From NCBI GenBank assembly GCA_025363695.1, contig JANYDI010000113.1, positions 1 through 8,209 of the forward strand: 8,209 nt of DNA, read 5' to 3'. The stretch's first letter is position 1. Every line of letters begins with the position of its first letter. This document shows, piece by piece, positions 5,995 through 8,209 of this stretch. The translations under genes were made by a program, and so were the position numbers. The notes under the pieces are model-generated. The model made no database searches. It was not told the origin of the DNA and saw nothing but the letters and a program-made list of their open reading frames with translations. The stretch comes from Opitutia bacterium (lineage in GTDB: Bacteria; Verrucomicrobiota; Verrucomicrobiia; Opitutales; JANYDI01).

Positions 5995-6098
5995 GGGCGG
6001 GCAAGGAGGGATGGATGCTGCGTCACCGCGGCCCTCGAGTGCAAAAGCACACGTCGGGCCTTGTTCCTTGCCTGCATCCCTCCTTGCCCGCCCTCAAA
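5990..6098 (+). repeat. E element, copy 3 (at the ftsB stop)
   Basis: Perfect 24-bp inverted arms, 5990-6013 (TTTGAGGGCGGGC...GGATG) and 6075-6098. Beyond the TTTGAGGG end the arm sequence differs from copies 1 and 2, yet both strands changed together. The internal strips GATGCTGCG (6014-6022) and TTCCTTGCCTG (6064-6074) are kept. The apical part is a different hairpin, GGCCC...GGGCC enclosing GTGC-AAAA-GCAC. The ftsB stop (TGA, 5992-5994) lies in the left arm. Confidence 0.85.
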
Positions 6099-6123
6099 GA
6101 ACTCGCTGGAGAGGGGAAAAATC

Positions 6124-6246
6124 GATCCCGAAGGGATCTGGGTGGGGCTTAGTATCACCCTCCCCGATAGGCGATTTTTATAAAATGCATCGCATTTTTA
6201 AAAATCGCCTATCGGAGGGGATCCTAAGGGGCGCAAGCGCCCCTTA
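6124..6246 (+). repeat. Composite hairpin repeat V (A-B-C-D, left type), 5' of the UAP-nth operon
   Basis: A at 6124-6138 (GATCCC-GAA-GGGATC). B at about 6140-6160, GGGTG/CACCC around GGGCTTAGTAT. C at 6164-6215, CCGATAGGCGATTTTTA/AAAAATCGCCTATCGG with inner AAAATGC-ATC-GCATTTT. D at 6225-6246, TAAGGGGCG-CAAG-CGCCCCTTA. It follows element E3 by 25 bases. A pyrimidine-rich leader connects it to the start at 6276. Confidence 0.9.
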
Positions 6247-6275
6247 GCCCTTACATCATCCTTCACCTTCATTCT

Positions 6276-7283
6276 ATGACAGCCTTCAATTACATTCCGG
6301 CGCCGTACCTTGCTTTGCCGCAAAGCGAGGAGGAGCTGCTTGCTTGGGAGGGGGCGCGGGTGGCTGGAACGGCCCTTTTGCGGCGTGGGGCCTTGGCGGT
6401 GGCAACGCTGGCTGGAGGGCTTGGGACGCGCTTGGGGTTTCCGGGGCCTAAGGGGCTTTTGCCCTTGAAGGATGGGGGCACGTTGTTTGAGGGGTTTGCC
6501 CGGCAACTGCTTGCGTTGGCGCAGACTTTTGGGGAAATGCCGTTTTGGGTGCTGTTAACCAGTGACCATACGCATGCGGCCACAGCTGAGTTTTTTCATA
6601 AAAAAGCAGCTTTTGGGCTGGATCCTCAGCGGATTTTTTTTATTATCCAAAAAAATCAGGCCATTTTAGACCTAGAAGGCCAGCGTGTCCAAGAAGCTCC
6701 GGATGGGCATGGAGGGCTCCTGGGGGCGCTGAGGACGTCCGGGTGTCTGAATAGCCTGATTCAAAAAGGGTTTAAGCACCTGAGTGTTTTTCAGGTGGAT
6801 AACCCCTTGAGCCCCTTTTGGGACGCAACTTTTTTGGGCTTTCATGCACAGGCACAAGCGCAGATGTCTTGCCGAGTGGTCCTTAAGGAAAATCCTGCTG
6901 AGCGTCTAGGACTTTTTTGCCTGCCTTTGGGACAAGCGCTGGGGCCGCGTGTGGTTGAGTATCACGAGGTTCCTGAGGCCCAAAAAACAGAGCGCCTGCC
7001 CGATGGCGCCTTGCGCTTTTGTGCGGGTAATCTGGGTCAATACCTGCTTGATTTGGACTTTTTGGCCTCCGTTCAGCAAGATTTACCCCTACATCGCATA
7101 AGCACGCAGATCCCAGATCCCAAGCATCCCAAGGATGCGCAGGCGTCCCTGCCCGTCCATAAGTATGAGCGCTACCTCTTCGACCTGCTCCCGCTGGCTC
7201 AGCGGACCCTTTTACTGCAGGCCGATCGCCAAAAGGCGTTTAGACCGATAAAGGAGCCCGGAGATTTAATGGAATATGCTTAG
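6276..7283 (+). CDS. UDPGP-family nucleotidyltransferase, UDP-GlcNAc pyrophosphorylase-like, short C-terminus
   Basis: 335 residues. LAGGLGTRLGFPGPKG at 45-60 is the nucleotide-binding loop of the UDPGP family. APDGHGG (141-147) resembles the APDGNGG of UAP-type enzymes, QVDNPL (173-178) the uridine-sugar motif, GNLGQYLLDLDFL (251-263) and HKYERYLFDLLPLA (295-308) later core blocks, and FRPIKE (322-327) the FSPxKN block. Such enzymes make UDP-GlcNAc (or UDP-glucose) from UTP and the sugar 1-phosphate for peptidoglycan and LPS. The protein stops eight residues after FRPIKE. Relatives I know are about 400-500 residues and carry a further DxPxTAR-like segment and C-terminal domain, absent here. 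The stop overlaps nth by eight bases (ATGCTTAG), suggesting coupled translation. The exact sugar is uncertain. Confidence 0.85.
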   Translation: MTAFNYIPAPYLALPQSEEELLAWEGARVAGTALLRRGALAVATLAGGLGTRLGFPGPKGLLPLKDGGTLFEGFARQLLALAQTFGEMPFWVLLTSDHTHAATAEFFHKKAAFGLDPQRIFFIIQKNQAILDLEGQRVQEAPDGHGGLLGALRTSGCLNSLIQKGFKHLSVFQVDNPLSPFWDATFLGFHAQAQAQMSCRVVLKENPAERLGLFCLPLGQALGPRVVEYHEVPEAQKTERLPDGALRFCAGNLGQYLLDLDFLASVQQDLPLHRISTQIPDPKHPKDAQASLPVHKYERYLFDLLPLAQRTLLLQADRQKAFRPIKEPGDLMEYA

Positions 7284-7908
7284 TAAAGAACAGCGTGCGC
7301 AGATTATCGACCCAGCGTTGCAACGGCTCTACCCTAGTCCCTTGCCGCCTTTGGTCCACAAAGATGCCTACACGCTGCTGCTTGCGGTATTGCTTTCGGC
7401 TCGCTGCACAGATGCCTGTGTGAACCGCGTAACACCAGCGCTTTTTGCGCTTGCCGACACGCCTTTGGCGATGAGCCAGTGTTCCGTGGTGGATGTCCAG
7501 GCCATAATTCGCTCCTGCGGCCTGTCTCCTCAAAAAGCTAAGGCCATTGTCGGCCTATCTCAAAAACTCATCACCGAACACGCAGGCCAAGTCCCCTCGA
7601 ACTTCGAAGCCCTTGAAGCGCTCCCCGGTATCGGCCACAAAAGCGCCTCCGTGGTGATGGCTCAGGCCTTTAACCAAGCAGCCTTCCCCGTCGATACCCA
7701 TATCTATCGCATGGCTCATCGCTGGAAACTTTCCGAAGCCCGCAGCATCTCTAGGGTTGAGGCCGATCTGAAGGCCCTCTTCCCAAAAAATCGCTGGATC
7801 TCCTTGCATCTGCAGTTCATCTACTACGCCCGAGAACACTGCCCAGCTCGCCGTTGTTATGGGAAGGAATGTCTTTTGTGCAAGGAGTTGAATGGAGAAG
7901 AGGGCTAA
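7276..7908 (+). CDS. nth: Endonuclease III (DNA glycosylase/AP lyase)
   Basis: 210 residues, standard length. LLSARCTDACVN (39-50) matches the family LLSAQxTDxxVN block. LPGIGHKSA (116-124) is the helix-hairpin-helix with the catalytic lysine K122, and FPVDTHIYR (137-145) supplies the catalytic D140. The enzyme removes oxidised pyrimidines and nicks the abasic strand in base excision repair. The C-terminal iron-sulfur region has cysteines 189, 194, 199 and 202, spaced x4-x4-x2 instead of the classical x6-x2-x5, so the 4Fe-4S cluster may be bound differently or be lost. It overlaps the upstream gene by eight bases; GGAG about 12 bases before the ATG may help initiation. The stop is in GGCTAAGGGGC, a half D module, and repeat VI follows. 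Confidence 0.94.
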   Translation: MLSKEQRAQIIDPALQRLYPSPLPPLVHKDAYTLLLAVLLSARCTDACVNRVTPALFALADTPLAMSQCSVVDVQAIIRSCGLSPQKAKAIVGLSQKLITEHAGQVPSNFEALEALPGIGHKSASVVMAQAFNQAAFPVDTHIYRMAHRWKLSEARSISRVEADLKALFPKNRWISLHLQFIYYAREHCPARRCYGKECLLCKELNGEEG

Positions 7909-7924
7909 GGGGCAAGTGAAAAGG

Positions 7925-8046
7925 CCAAGGGGCGCTTGCGCCCCTTGGATCCCCTACAGGTAGCGATTTTGTGAAATACTACGTATTTCAGCAAAATCGC
8001 TACCTGGGTAGGGTGATACAAGGCCCACCCGGATCGCTTCGCGATC
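7925..8046 (-). repeat. Composite hairpin repeat VI (A-B-C-D on minus strand, right type), 3' of nth
   Basis: Read on the minus strand: A at 8032-8046 (GATCGC-GAA-GCGATC), B at about 8009-8030 (GGGTG/CACCC around GGCCTTGTAT), C at 7957-8006 (CAGGTAGCGATTTT/AAAATCGCTACCTG with inner TGAAATAC/GTATTTCA) and D at 7925-7948 (CCAAGGGGCG-CAAG-CGCCCCTTGG). It is the inverted partner of repeat V and closes the UAP-nth unit. An AT-rich stretch (8047-8074) without genes separates it from the F repeat. Confidence 0.9.
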
Positions 8047-8074
8047 GAACCTAATTAATATAATTGTTTATCTA

Positions 8075-8137
8075 AAACACACATAAGGAGGCCTGAAGGG
8101 CCGGCATATCGTAGCCCAGGGCGTAAGCCCTGGGTTT
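8075..8137 (+). repeat. F repeat (REP-like double hairpin)
   Basis: ACACATAAGGAG is followed by GGCC-TGAAG-GGCC (8090-8102), the linker GGCATATCGT and AGCCCAGGGC-GTAA-GCCCTGGGTT (8113-8136). It is the inverted counterpart of 1-41 and shares its second hairpin exactly with 5654-5677. Intergenic; no coding potential. Confidence 0.85.
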
Positions 8138-8157
8138 GGCATGGGAAACAGACCAGA

Positions 8158-8209
8158 GCCCTGTAAGGGCGGCACTAAAAATTTGAATACGAGTGTCGCC
8201 CCTGTAGGG
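8158..8209. repeat. Inverted GCCCTGTAAGGGC-type repeats at the window edge
   Basis: GCCCTGTAAGGGCGGCAC (8158-8175) and GTGTCGCCCCTGTAGGG (8193-8209) face each other across 17 AT-rich bases and are largely complementary. Each also contains its own GCCC/GGGC hairpin. The right member is cut by the window end. They look like a further REP family next to F. Confidence 0.6.

Noticed and set aside
5903..6247. Open frame of 114 codons on the plus strand
   Set aside because: It overlaps the end of ftsB in another frame, then element E3 and composite repeat V, and encodes low-complexity sequence derived from the repeats.

Overview
The window holds eight protein genes and two tRNA genes of a bacterial chromosome, interleaved with a very dense set of structured intergenic repeats. 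The lineage cannot be fixed from sequence alone. A UAP-type pyrophosphorylase, an endonuclease III ending in REHCPA followed by odd cysteine spacing, a lack of clear Shine-Dalgarno sites before most genes and the REP-like GCCCAGGGC-GTAA-GCCCTGGGT hairpins would all suit the PVC group (Verrucomicrobiota or relatives). I hold this only moderately.

Layout. 1-41: part of a REP-like repeat (F). 80-190: composite repeat I. 204-836 (minus): metallo-beta-lactamase-fold hydrolase. 868-989: composite repeat II. 1083-1169 and 1189-1264: tRNA-Tyr and tRNA-Ile2(CAT). 1286-1804: RDD-like membrane protein. 1845-2660: RhuM-family protein, whose end lies in element E1 (2637-2744). 2776-2897: composite III. 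2937-3863: thioredoxin reductase. 3861-3942: composite IV. 4046-4177: three palindromes spaced exactly 51 bp apart. 4220-5341: Fic protein. 5359-5511: a lone D hairpin and element E2. 5629-5678: F repeat. 5701-5994: FtsB/DivIC-like protein. 5990-6098: element E3. 6124-6246: composite V. 6276-7283 and 7276-7908: UDP-GlcNAc-pyrophosphorylase-like gene overlapping nth. 7925-8046: composite VI. 8075-8209: F repeat and a related hairpin pair.

The genes are mostly housekeeping: thiol redox balance (trxB), nucleotide-sugar supply for the envelope (UAP), base excision repair (nth), division (ftsB), tRNA supply and an MBL hydrolase. Two accessory genes, rhuM and fic, sit among them. No transposase, integrase or plasmid gene is visible.

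The striking feature is the repeat system. A four-hairpin composite (A-B-C-D) occurs six times as three inverted pairs. Each pair brackets one gene or operon (MBL hydrolase; trxB; UAP-nth), with D always facing the gene and A or B outside. Left and right members belong to distinguishable subfamilies whichever way the gene points. Hairpin stems differ between copies with compensating changes, while certain loops stay constant. A second long-stem element, E, sits at the 3' ends of rhuM, fic and ftsB. It appears to have cut off the rhuM C-terminus.
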